From Sodiomyces alkalinus F11 (lineage: Eukaryota; Ascomycota; Sordariomycetes; Glomerellales; Plectosphaerellaceae), in contig NW_021167082.1 in NCBI RefSeq assembly GCF_003711515.1, positions 1,853,691 through 1,917,690 of the forward strand: a stretch of 64,000 nucleotides of DNA. Direction: 5' to 3'. The position numbers and the translations under genes are program-made. This document shows, piece after piece, positions 49,201 through 58,289 of this stretch (position 1 is its first letter; every line of letters begins with the position of its first letter). The notes under the pieces were generated by a model that had not been told where the DNA came from, did no database searches, and saw nothing but the letters and a program-made list of their open reading frames with translations.

Positions 49201-50470
49201 CCTACACGGCGGAGGAATAGGCTTATATCCTCTTCTAATTCCTCTAGCTCGGTAATTAGAGTATCCCTAAAGGTATTATCTCGGATTATAACCCTAAGTT
49301 TCTATTAGCCCTTTAGACGGCACTTTAGAAGGAAGCTAGTATACTACTTAGGTTCTTAATAGTATAGTACCCGTAGACGGATAGGCTATTAGAACGGAAG
49401 AACTAGATAATTAAGATCGCTATTCGTATATTCCTCGCTACTTACCCGGGTATCCTATAAATAAAGGGTATTATCGCCTTATAGTTTAACCTAAATAACG
49501 CCTTTAGCGAAGTCCTAGGCTACTTACTAAACGAACTACTATACGGTGTCTAAACTAATAGCCCCCTCGATATAATCGGAGATACTAACCTATAATTTGC
49601 CCGAGAACTTTTTTAGGAAGACGCTAAATTATCTATCGCCTTAGCTTAGATATATATAAAAAGGCTATACAATAAAAAGTATCGTAGTATTCGGTTCGCC
49701 CTAAAGGACTTTATCTTCGTTAAGCTCGGGTATAGCTACTCGCTACCTAATAAACCGTTTACTAAACTCGGTTAATAATAAATAGGCCTATTTAAGGTTA
49801 AGGAGTAAGTCTTACCGCTAGTATACTATTTAGATCTCCCCGCTACACTTAACGTCTACCCCGTTATTAGTATTACTTATCTTTAGCTAGCACGGGTATT
49901 AGGATTAGACCCGTTCCCGGGTCGGGAAACCGATAGTAATCCGGTTCGCCCCGGTAACCCGGACGATAACGGGTATAAATAATAAGACCTATACGAGTAC
50001 TATAAGATCGACGCTATCCTAGATAAGAGAATTACCCGGAAAGGGCGAGGTAAGCCTTATACCGAGTACTTAATTCGGTGGAAAGGCTAGCTAAGTTATT
50101 AGAATATATAGATACTAAAGGAAGCGATAGACGTACTAAAAATAGTCGAAGCCTTTAAGGCAGGATAAAGGGCCTTAAAGATACTACGAGCTACGATAAA
50201 AAGGATAACGCCGGATAAAACCCTTAAGCCGGGGGACGTTAAAGGAATAGATAGGTTAAAAAATACTCGGAGTAAAGAACCTTTAAGGGGCTTTAATATA
50301 GCCCTATAGCCTTATTAGGCACCGAATAAGGAAAGTAAGTTACCCGAGGTAACCACGCGTTATTCACGTATAGCGAACGACCTCGAACTCGGGCGAGGGA
50401 AAGTATAAGGGTTATCCGATCTCTAAATAATAGGCACGCGAAAGGAAAACAACGCGGAATAATAATAAAA
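46201..50470 (+). pseudogene. gypsy F pol (protease, RT, RNase H, integrase)
   Basis: Protease near 46245 reads DIYVNLGASRYIVS (catalytic DTG changed to NLG). RT near 47200-47800: QGRIEQLIQPILFGALVF, VVNLYTLNKVIIPNTYPIP, FISVINARAFFYQF, and FIDDIVIAS near 47640 with both catalytic Asp intact. RNase H near 48100-48560 (FIQLNASKEYGFLAI, YIPGKINIIADALLRL). Integrase near 49050-49500: TIAIDFIIGLPKVPL, LLTVTDKFTKATLLIP, KGIISDYNPKF, then QYPQTDRLLERKNQ, so the catalytic Asp residues appear retained. Fewer catalytic hits than D, but frequent stops. Confidence 0.88.
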
Positions 50471-50699
50471 GTAGTATAAACCGCGTTATTCTACTCAATT
50501 AGCCCGCCCTCCTACCCGGTTATAAAAAATTCCCTAAACGCCCGGCCACGCTTATTAATCTTCTCCTACTCTTTATAGCTATCTTCGTAAGTATCGTGGT
50601 TATTAGTCTTCGTATAGAACTACTATTATAGCTTATAAGGTAAATAGCTAGTAGTTCCCTAGTTATTATCTCGTGGTATCTTATATATACCCTTTTTTC

Positions 50700-52308
50700 T
50701 CTTAGTTCCTTAGGCGCTCGTAACGTTCTCTCTCCGTTTATAGTAAGTCTCCTAAATTACTACGTGGTTAAGTACCTAATAGACGTTTATCGGTTAAAGG
50801 ACTAAGAGTTCGTGCAGGAGTTCTTTAAATACTTCTCTAAGGGAAAGACCGGGGCCGGGCTTACCTTCGACGGATACTTTAGAGCTATTACGCTATTTAG
50901 AGATAAAAACGGTATTATTATAGGTTTATAGTCTATTAGCGTAGTGTTTAATTAAGAGCGCTGTGATAATAAGTTAATAGTCGCGTCCTACCGCTAATAA
51001 GCCCTCGATACCGGGTACGATAACCCCTTTAACTATCGACTCCGCCGTATAATATTCGCCCTAGTAAAGGAGGCGGAACGTGTAGTTTTAGTTAACCTCG
51101 CGTAGTAGCTTATTACCCTATACCCCTAGCCGTAGTTTCTGCTAAATAATAATATCGACGCCGCTAACTAGCCCTAATACTCCTAGACGTTCGAGTAATA
51201 CCTCGCTATAGCTTATTATAACGCCCCTAAGGCCTTTAATAGCTAATTCCTCCCTAACCCCCTATCCCGCCGCCGCCTAGGAACTATAGTTACCCCCTCG
51301 GGTTCGCTTTTACCGCGTAGTAATACCGCGCTGGTCGCCTAGACTCCGACTACTAGTAAACCCCCCCTATAGCTACGCGATACTATTACACTAGCTCGCG
51401 TCCTATAATTAGTCTATAAACTAGCGTCGCTAAGCCTAAAGCTAGTAAACTTAGTAGAATATCTGCAGAATAACGAAATTAGTAGTATAGACTTCCTTAA
51501 CTATATAGGCGATTACCCCTTTAGTATTAAGCCTCGTATGGTGGCTATTTAAGATTTCCTTTAATCGCTATAGAACGTCCTAGCGCTAGTTATATAAAGC
51601 GCCGCGGCCGTCCTCGCCGGATTAAGATTAGGTGCTCCGGTATTACCCGTCGCTAGCGTACTATCGCCTATCGCGGGCACTAAACGCCCTTACTAGGGCT
51701 ATACGTCGTTACCTTTAGCGAAGCGTATATTTATATAGTTAAGCTATAAGATCCTATACACTTAGGCGGCTATTAGCTTCGCAGCTAGCCTAAATAACCC
51801 CTCTTAGCTTATATACTATAATAAGTTTACGTATAGCGAATAGATATTTAGGGAAATTAGATAGCGCTCGCGCGCCGCTATACTACCGCTCCCGGTCGCT
51901 ATCTAGGCGGCTATATTCCTTAATAAGTATATACTAAACCACGATATATAGAACGCCGCTAAGCTAAGCCTACTCGTTAGTTTCTAGTATATAGGTAAAC
52001 TAGTATACCTCGCTAAACTAAACACGCTTAGCGTGTTAGAGGATACTAAACGGGAATATCTAGCCTAACGCTATATAGATAACGCTAACTTAGCTAAGGC
52101 AGTTATCCGGCGTATAGTAGTCATCGCCCGTTACTATAACTCCTATAGGAAGAAGGGAGTTATAGCCTCCTATAAGATCTTATAGTAAACGGTCGAAGAA
52201 GAGACTAATCCTATAGAGGGTGATATAACCACTATCCTTAGACGCGAGATATCGCGCTAGGGCTTCCCGGATACTAAGCCATAGCCTCCTAAGGTTATAG
52301 AGATCTAA
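50700..52308 (+). pseudogene. third ORF of gypsy F (sense strand, unknown function)
   Basis: A coherent plus-strand frame of about 530 codons between integrase and the 3' LTR, ending at a TAA at 52306-52308. It begins near LNYYVVKYLIDVYRLKD; then GLTFDGYFRAITLFRDKNG near 50860-50910; a Leu/Ala-rich middle (ARVLQLVYKLASLSLKLVN near 51390); SPIAGTKRPYQGYTSLPLAK near 51670; and a C-terminus with RREISRQGFPDTKP near 52240. No transmembrane or fusion-type pattern clear enough for an envelope protein, and no known domain recognised. Its position is that of env in vertebrate-type elements, but the function is unknown. Confidence 0.65.
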
Positions 52309-52762
52309 GGCTAAAGATTAAAAGCAGGGCGTGGTTTAGGTACTAGGTTTTAGGCGTATTAGTTTAATAGGAGTATTTAGGCACGGGCGTAGGAATACGC
52401 TATAGGAAATAGTTAGTTAGTCGCTTCGCTTTCTCCCGTTTACCTTATTTTATTTTTATTTTTTTCTTTTTTTTCTCGCCGTTCCCCTTTCGCTCCTTAT
52501 CGCTACCTAATAATTTACTTTCCCCTCGTATATCTTATTATACGGAGTAGTAGTTAGCGTAGTTAGCGTAGTTAGCGTAATATATTATATTACTATAACC
52601 ACCTTTTCCTTTTTATTATAAGCACCACCGCGCCTATAGTTATTAAAGTTATAACCGGGCGGCGCCGCCTTCCTAAAAGCGTAGGAGTTTATACGCCTCG
52701 CGCTATTAGTTCTGTGTAGGTTAACGCCCGCGGTACGTAGGGCTTTTATTACCCGGGGTATA
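52309..52762. other. F non-coding region before the 3' LTR
   Basis: No gene seen. Contains a T-rich polypyrimidine block (about 52430-52480) and three GTTAGCGTA repeats (about 52550-52580). The minus-strand open frame 52585-52794 crosses into the LTR and is not supported. Confidence 0.55.
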
Positions 52763-53110
52763 TAATACGCCTCTAGCGAGGATAGCGTAAGCATTATCCG
52801 CTTTATAGCTAAGCGGATAGCGCGGGCGCTATTCGCGCGGATAGAGGACGTATAGCTCCGGCACTATCCGTACGGATAGGGAATATATAGCGCCCGGACT
52901 ACGCGCGGGAATAGCATAGTATAGATACTCGGGTTATAGTTAGACCGGACCGGCTAAGGGATATACCCTCGGCGCGGTTCCCCCTTTATTTAGTAGAAGA
53001 TATCTTTATTCTACCCTTATATACTAGAGTAAAGGTCGCCCTTTCAAACCCTAGAAGCCCTAGGTCTAATAGTACTGGCTGGCTAGGGGATATACCGGAT
53101 AGGCATATCA
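52763..53110 (+). repeat. 3' LTR of gypsy F
   Basis: 348 bp, start TAATACGCC, end GCATATCA, followed by TSD CTAAT (53111-53115). Pairs with 43278-43625. The 16-bp palindrome is intact at 52864-52879. Confidence 0.92.
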
Positions 53111-53589
53111 CTAATACAACCCGTTAGTAGGCCGTGGAGATAGATTCTTAGGTAAGGACCCCCCCTTAACCTAGACGGAAACTATATAGGCGTTATCGCC
53201 TCGGTTATTATTTTCTTCCTTTTAAGCTTTTTACTCTTAATCTCTATTCTTCCTTTTTAAGCGTCCTGCTTTTAATCTCTATTCTTCTTCTTAAACGTAA
53301 CGCTCCCGCCCCCGACCCCGTTCCTCTTCTTTTAGTATAATGGGGTATCGCCCTTAAAGTCTATTTTCCTTTACTCCTTCTTCACTTAGCCGTCATAATT
53401 AAGACACGATTCATATTATAATAGGAGTATAGTTAGGGACCGTTAGGGTTATAATAGGAATACCCTAAAGCTAGTTAAAAAAAAAAGGAAAAACCTAACC
53501 CGAAGGCTAGTAAAAAACCTGAAAAAAAATAACCGTTCCTCTATATATACTATCACGGCCCCTTTAGGGCGTCCTTAAACCCCACTAAC

Positions 53590-55025
53590 TTATCGTCTAG
53601 AGGGGTAGGCTCCCGCCTAGCCACCTCGCCGTTATTATCCTCTATATATACCTGGCTCTGCCCTGCGGCAGTAGCCGTTACCCCCTCTTACCCGCCACCC
53701 GCGGATAGCGTCGAAGGATAAAAAGACAGCGGCGTCTTCGCTTTCTACTACTTCTTCTTCTTCTTCCCTAATAAAGGAGTCGAGGGGGTTAAAGCCTTCT
53801 TCCCCTTACCCTTCTTTACTAATAAGGTCGGTACTATATCGTTATCGTTAGGCACTTTATAAGAATCCGGGGGACCCTAAGGACCTTACGGTATAAAGCC
53901 TTAAGGTTACGCAGGACTACCGTTACTAAATATATCGTTACCTATAAAGATAACCCCCGCGGGGGCTAAGGCAGACCCTAAGAGTATAGGCATATTACCT
54001 TCTACGGCCTAAGCCTAGGCCAGGTTAAGAGCAGCTCTCTACTCGAAGGCAGTAGCCGTATATTGCTAGGCCGTGAGGTCGCGCTAATATAACGCTAGGC
54101 GTTATTACTCGATATTAAGCCGTTACTACTTAACGGCAAAGCGCTACTACTATAACCCGATAAATTACTTAAGGAGCGACTCTATACTATTAAGCCTTTT
54201 ATGGATATCTTCCGCCGTTTTCTAGCGGGTGTCGGTAACTTCCATAGCTTAACGCCGAGTAGTAATAGCTTCCTTAGCAGACGACCGGTTAACCTCTAGC
54301 GTCGCTTAACCTAGAACCTCTCTAAGAATAACCTAGCACCGAACTACTATAGCCTAGTACTATATAAGATTAGTAAAGAGACTATATAGGACTAGTAAGG
54401 GGATACGGTTAACGGGAAGGATTATAACACTTATATAATAACTCTTGTTTAGGCTACCTTTCTCGATAGTAATAACTAAAACCTTTTATAGCTACTCGGT
54501 AGTATTCTTACTAGTAATAGGAAGCTACTATATATAATAGACTAACTAAACCACGGAGTAGTCTATAAAGGGAGGAGCTATAGGGATAATAAAGATATAT
54601 AAAGGAAGACGAAGATATATAACTTACTACGCGGTATTTAAGGCTATTATGCTTAGAGTAGTAGTGGCATTTATTTATACGGCGACCGTTATCGGCGTGA
54701 CGGTATATCTTAGCCTTAATAGTATACGCCTTTTCCTTAAAGTTAATCGTTACTAACTTACCCGTATAACATATATAAGGGGCCCTTAGATCCCCGCCTA
54801 TACCGATATCTATTACCCTTTAACGTGGAGTAACCGATAGCGTAGTAGTCGATAACGACGTAGCCGTAATAGGAGTAAGAGGCTCTAGCGTAGCTAGCTA
54901 CGGGGCTAACTATTTAGCGGACTATAACGTTAACGCCGTAACCACGATCTTAATCCTCTTAGAGGACCGCGTTATACTCGCGGGAGTAGCGGCGCGTTTA
55001 TTATTTTTATTTTCCTAAGAAGGTA
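53590..55025 (-). pseudogene. antisense ORF of gypsy D, unknown function
   Basis: Minus-strand frame, opposite to D pol, between the F insertion and the D 3' LTR. Order from its N-terminus: NKNNKRAATPAS and SKRIKIVVTALTL (near 55000-54940); a Cys/His motif KCHYYSKHNSLKY (54634-54682); a probable coiled coil with KTAEDIHKRLNSIESLLK (near 54200); a Gly/Pro-rich stretch (near 53890); KKGKGKKALTPSTPLLGKKK (near 53770); and GQSQVYIEDNNGE (53645-53690) near the C-terminus. The block order and spacing match the C antisense ORF. Stops at Gln positions make it inactive. Function unknown; nucleic-acid binding is inferred from the basic and Cys/His parts. Confidence 0.72.
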
Positions 55026-55698
55026 TAGTAACTATACTATATCTCGTGCTTAGCTAGTATCCTGGACTAAAGACGGGGGAGCACTTATAAGATAGTAGTT
55101 AATTAATTAATTAATTAAGTAAAGCTGCTAACTATTAGTACGCGATACCTTAGTTTAGGTGGAACTTATAAGGCGTAGCACGATCGAAAATTAAGTATAG
55201 AAGGGGAAGAAAGAATAGGAAGAGGGAATAACAGTAGGTTACGAGATATCCCTAAAAAGCAGTTATATAGGCACCTATTTTTAGTATAAAGAAGGAAGCT
55301 ACGAAATTCACGGAAAGAGTAATATCGGGCCCCACGTAACACTATATAAGGGAGTCTTTATAGATAGATAAAAAGGATAACCTAGAAGGATAAAGGGGTA
55401 AATCCAAAAGCCCGGGAAGGAACCACCCTAAAACCTATTAGGAGCCCGGCGTGGGATATTAGCTTTACTGGTTTAGTTAATAGGATAAAGGGAGGGGTTA
55501 TATACCCGGGTTAGAGCCACGGCCGAAAAGGCTCCGTGTAGGAACCTATCGGGGACTTAATAGGGTCCCGCCGGGGGGGCTCTGGTTCGGGGCACCGGGG
55601 GATTTAGGGACGGGCTCGGAGGTTAGGTTCTAGAGAAGCTAAAAGGCCGGCACGGATCGGGCGCTCCTAAGGACAGGAGTATCCGGGGGAGGTCACTA
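55026..55698. other. D non-coding region before the 3' LTR
   Basis: No gene recognised. Contains a TTAATTAATTAATTAATTAA run near 55098-55117, a GC-rich block near 55540-55690 and a purine-rich CCGGGGGAGGT tract just before the LTR that could be the polypurine primer. Confidence 0.55.
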
Positions 55699-56049
55699 TA
55701 TTAGGTGCTTATAGTAGTAGGTATCATAGGTCCCTAGTATAAACCCATAGGGGTCTAGGTATACCTAGTCCGAGACCCCTTAAGGTATAAATAAAGTAAG
55801 TTATTATATAGTAAACAGAATAATCCCTCGAAGTAAATAAGGCAGCCCTTAAGGAAGCAAATAAGCAGCCCTCGAGGAGTAAAGCGTAGTCTTAAGGAGT
55901 AAAGGAGCCTCCCCCTTTAAAAGGGAAGGCCAGCGATTAATCTGATTCTTTAGCTACCCCTATACTTTTCCTATTATAACCCTATCATGATCCTATCTAG
56001 TTCCTTACTTAGCCCTACCTTTTCACTCTTTACGACTACCTATTTAACA
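55699..56049 (+). repeat. 3' LTR of gypsy D
   Basis: 351 bp, start TATTAGGTGC, end TTTAACA, then the TSD GGGCG (56050-56054). More RIP-mutated than the 5' LTR in its first half. Confidence 0.93.
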
Positions 56050-56490
56050 GGGCGATTACTATTATTATTGGTTATAGCGCTAGCGATAAAACCGGTAATA
56101 GGGTAAACTCTATTAGTATATGGATTATCGGGGTCTATAAAGGAGCCGGAATATTTAAGTTAATAGGCGTTAGGTTCTATAGGGTAGGTAATCCTAGGAG
56201 CCGGGCTATAAGCTATTCGACTAACTAGTATTATCGCTTATTAGCTTTTTCTCTCGCGCGTTATCAGTCTATAAACTAGCGTATTTCCGAGTAATATTCT
56301 TATATTAGAGCGAGGCTTAAGTTAATATCGGTATATTATTCATAGAGAGGGCCTAGCCTTATATTTAGGGCTCGGTTATTTTCTTCGAACCGTTAGTTTA
56401 TCCACTCTATAACCTATTTAATTCTAATAGGTTATTAAGTAGTAGCATTAGGATCCTAATCTATCGCTAGTATAGCGCGTAGGTATCGCT
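56050..56490 (-). pseudogene. gypsy E gag, N-terminal part
   Basis: Minus strand between the E 5' LTR and D. Readable strings include TYPIEPNAYQLKYSGSFIDP and YPITGFIASAITNNNSN, ending at the GGGCG target duplicate and continuing at 37365. It gives the N-terminal half of gag, although several frames compete. Confidence 0.55.
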
Positions 56491-56502
56491 AAGTTCTAGA
56501 TA

Positions 56503-56717
56503 TATAAACGACTAGTTCTAGGTTATAGCACTAAGTAAGGTCGTAATAATAGATTATCTAAAACTAAGGAAGGAAGAAGGAAAAAGGAGAAAAGTCTATA
56601 CCGCTAGGCTAGCTATAAGGTAGCGATAACTTAGCGACATAGATCCGTTAACTAAGCGCGTAGTCAGGAAGATCCGGAGTATAGCCGGATCCTCTATATC
56701 AGGGTTAACCCGTAATA
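56503..56717 (-). repeat. 5' LTR of gypsy E
   Basis: 215 bp, start TATAAACGAC, end CCCGTAATA, followed by TSD GCGAT (56718-56722). Pairs with 22577-22791. Confidence 0.9.
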
Positions 56718-57330
56718 GCGATACTATTAAAATCTACACTAACGCCTCTTTTACCGATAATACCCTTAATCGGAAGAGTAGATAGGCGTTTATACTAAGG
56801 CTATTTAGAGGTATAATCGCATAGCGCGCTAATAAGCAGGATACGGTTATAATGTTAATAATAGAAGTAGAGCTATTAGCGTTAGTATAAGGTATAAAAG
56901 AGAGTATCTTTATATAATACATATTACATAGTATAGGAGTAGAATTTAATAATCCGGAATTAAGAATTCTATACGATAATAACTAAACGATTCGATTAGT
57001 TAATTAAGAAATTAGTACGCTAATAACACGCCTCCACTATATCGATATCCACGGCCACTAGTTACGTTAAATAAAGGAATAATGGTAGATACTCGTAACG
57101 TATATTACGAGCACGGAAATAGTGTTAGACGGGCTAATAAAGGCGTTATACGGCGAGGAATTTAGGATATTTAGGTCCTAGGTTGGCGTAATAGATATAC
57201 CGGAACGGTTATAGCAGAAATAGCTAAAGGAAGTCCGAATAGAATATTTAGAGGACCTAGAGGATGAATTTAAGGGCGGCTATAGCGAATAGATTATATA
57301 GCTCGAGTATATACCGGTTACGAATAGCTT
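56718..57330 (+). pseudogene. Copia A-cop pol, RNase H and C-terminus
   Basis: After the E TSD the Copia frame continues: TIKIYTNASFTDN, LNRKSRQAFIL, LFRGIIA, ANKQDTV, EVELLALV, GVEFNNPELRILYDNN, TIRLVN, HYIDIHGH, EIVLDGLIKALYGEEF, then a charged tail (KEVRIEYLEDLEDEFKGG). This is the classic Copia RNase H with its C-terminal extension. The minus-strand frame 56734-56922 is a shadow. Confidence 0.83.
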
Positions 57331-57552
57331 TAATCGCCTAACTAACGTTAAGGGCGATTAGGGGGTATATCAAATAGACTATAGTCTTTTCAGTTATATA
57401 ACGGGCCGAATTACGAACATAATAATCCGGGTAGACACCTATAGATTCTTCACCACTAATATTACGGTGGCAGGAATTCTCTAACGGTCCGACAGAGCTA
57501 TAATATATATATATAAGTGACTTAATTAATCTTAACCGTTTTTATAACGATT
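57331..57552. other. A-cop 3' non-coding region
   Basis: No further gene recognised. Some C-terminal codons may extend into it. Confidence 0.45.
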
Positions 57553-57811
57553 TTGACTACGCTTTATCTAACAGGAGATCTATACCTGACTAAGGCCTTC
57601 GGATTTTAGACACCTCGGGTATTAGGATATAATAAGGCCGGATACCGGAAAAGACTAGATAGAAGCTAAATAATATAGTACCTATAACAGGGTCTTTACT
57701 ACCTAAATTAAGAGCATAAGAGACTTATAGAGATATAACTTAATATAATACACTCACACGAGATTTCTGCTCTATTATATTAATTATATAAGTGCTATTT
57801 TGACCTACGAT
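57553..57811 (+). repeat. 3' LTR of Copia A-cop
   Basis: From about 57605 (CACCTCGGGTATTAGG) to GACCTACGATA it aligns with the H LTR (57900-58121) and the reverse complement of the solo LTR at 15397. The left border is estimated from LTR length. It is followed by 36 bases and then Copia H. Confidence 0.72.
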
Positions 57812-57847
57812 AAGCAGAGGGTAAAGGATAGGTATATAGACGATAGG

Positions 57848-58121
57848 TGTCGTATAGGCAGGACCACGACGTGGTCTATAGGGGATCCAGGGGGGATCCA
57901 CTCCCTAACGAAGGGCTTCGCACCTCGGGTATCAGGATATAACAGGGGCGGATACCGGAAAAGACCGGATAGGATCTAAATGATATAGTACCTATAATGG
58001 AGTCTTTACCACCTAAATTAAGTGTATAAAAGACTTATATAGATATAACTTAATATACTATATATACACAAGATTTCTGCTCTACTAAGTTAATTATTTA
58101 AGTGCTATTTAACGTGCGATA
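57848..58121 (+). repeat. 5' LTR of Copia H
   Basis: About 274 bp, start TGTCGTATAGG, end AACGTGCGATA (the solo LTR ends are TGTCGCA and TGCGACA). Contains a short ACCACG/CGTGGT palindrome near 57864 and a doubled GGATCC-type word near 57882. Followed by TTATAAGCCCGG, a possible primer-binding site whose tRNA I cannot name. Confidence 0.82.
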
Positions 58122-58289
58122 GTTATAAGCCCGGTTTATAACGCCAAAACGATAGATATTAATAAGGCTACCCCTATTCCACTATAAAAGTAATCACGTT
58201 TATATAAGCACTCTTAAATAACTATTATTAACCTAATTAGAGTAATTAAGCGATTAATTAACCTATTAACCTATCTATTACTTAATTAA

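Larger units (their letters stand above)
43278..53110 (+). mobile_element. Ty3/gypsy retrotransposon F (complete, nested in D)
   Basis: 9,833 bp with two 348-bp LTRs and TSD CTAAT (43273-43277, 53111-53115). Plus strand: 5' LTR, long gag, protease, RT, RNase H, integrase, a third ORF in the same orientation, 3' LTR. Pol is a lineage distinct from A/E and C/D, and I see no chromodomain. Deepest level of the nest, hence probably the latest of the D/E/A-cop series. Confidence 0.93.
37366..56049 (+). mobile_element. Ty3/gypsy retrotransposon D (nested in E, host of F)
   Basis: Two 351-bp LTRs (37366-37716, 55699-56049) and TSD GGGCG (37361-37365, 56050-56054). With F removed it is about 8.8 kb. 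Plus strand: 5' LTR, gag, pol with chromodomain; then F; then a minus-strand antisense ORF; then 3' LTR. Inserted into the gag of E. Confidence 0.93.
22577..56717 (-). mobile_element. Ty3/gypsy retrotransposon E, host of nested C, D and F
   Basis: Bounded by two 215-bp LTRs (22577-22791 and 56503-56717) and the 5-bp TSD GCGAT (22572-22576 and 56718-56722). With C and D plus one TSD copy each removed, E is about 7.2 kb. On the minus strand: 5' LTR, gag, protease/RT/RNase H/integrase, chromodomain-like tail, then a plus-strand (antisense) ORF, then 3' LTR. gag is split by D and the antisense ORF by C. Related in layout and chromodomain to the A family. Confidence 0.9.

Noticed and set aside
50700..52308. 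Envelope gene making F an errantivirus-like element
   Set aside because: Position fits, but no signal peptide, fusion peptide, Cys pattern or C-terminal anchor could be seen; kept as an unknown third ORF.
52585..52794. Minus-strand open frame of 69 codons
   Set aside because: Crosses into the F 3' LTR, has no homologue in the 5' LTR context and no domain; treated as chance.
22513..57330. E, C, D and F as tandem, side-by-side elements
   Set aside because: TSDs and broken frames match only when the elements are nested. For example, Copia RNase H and E gag each resume only after the insert.
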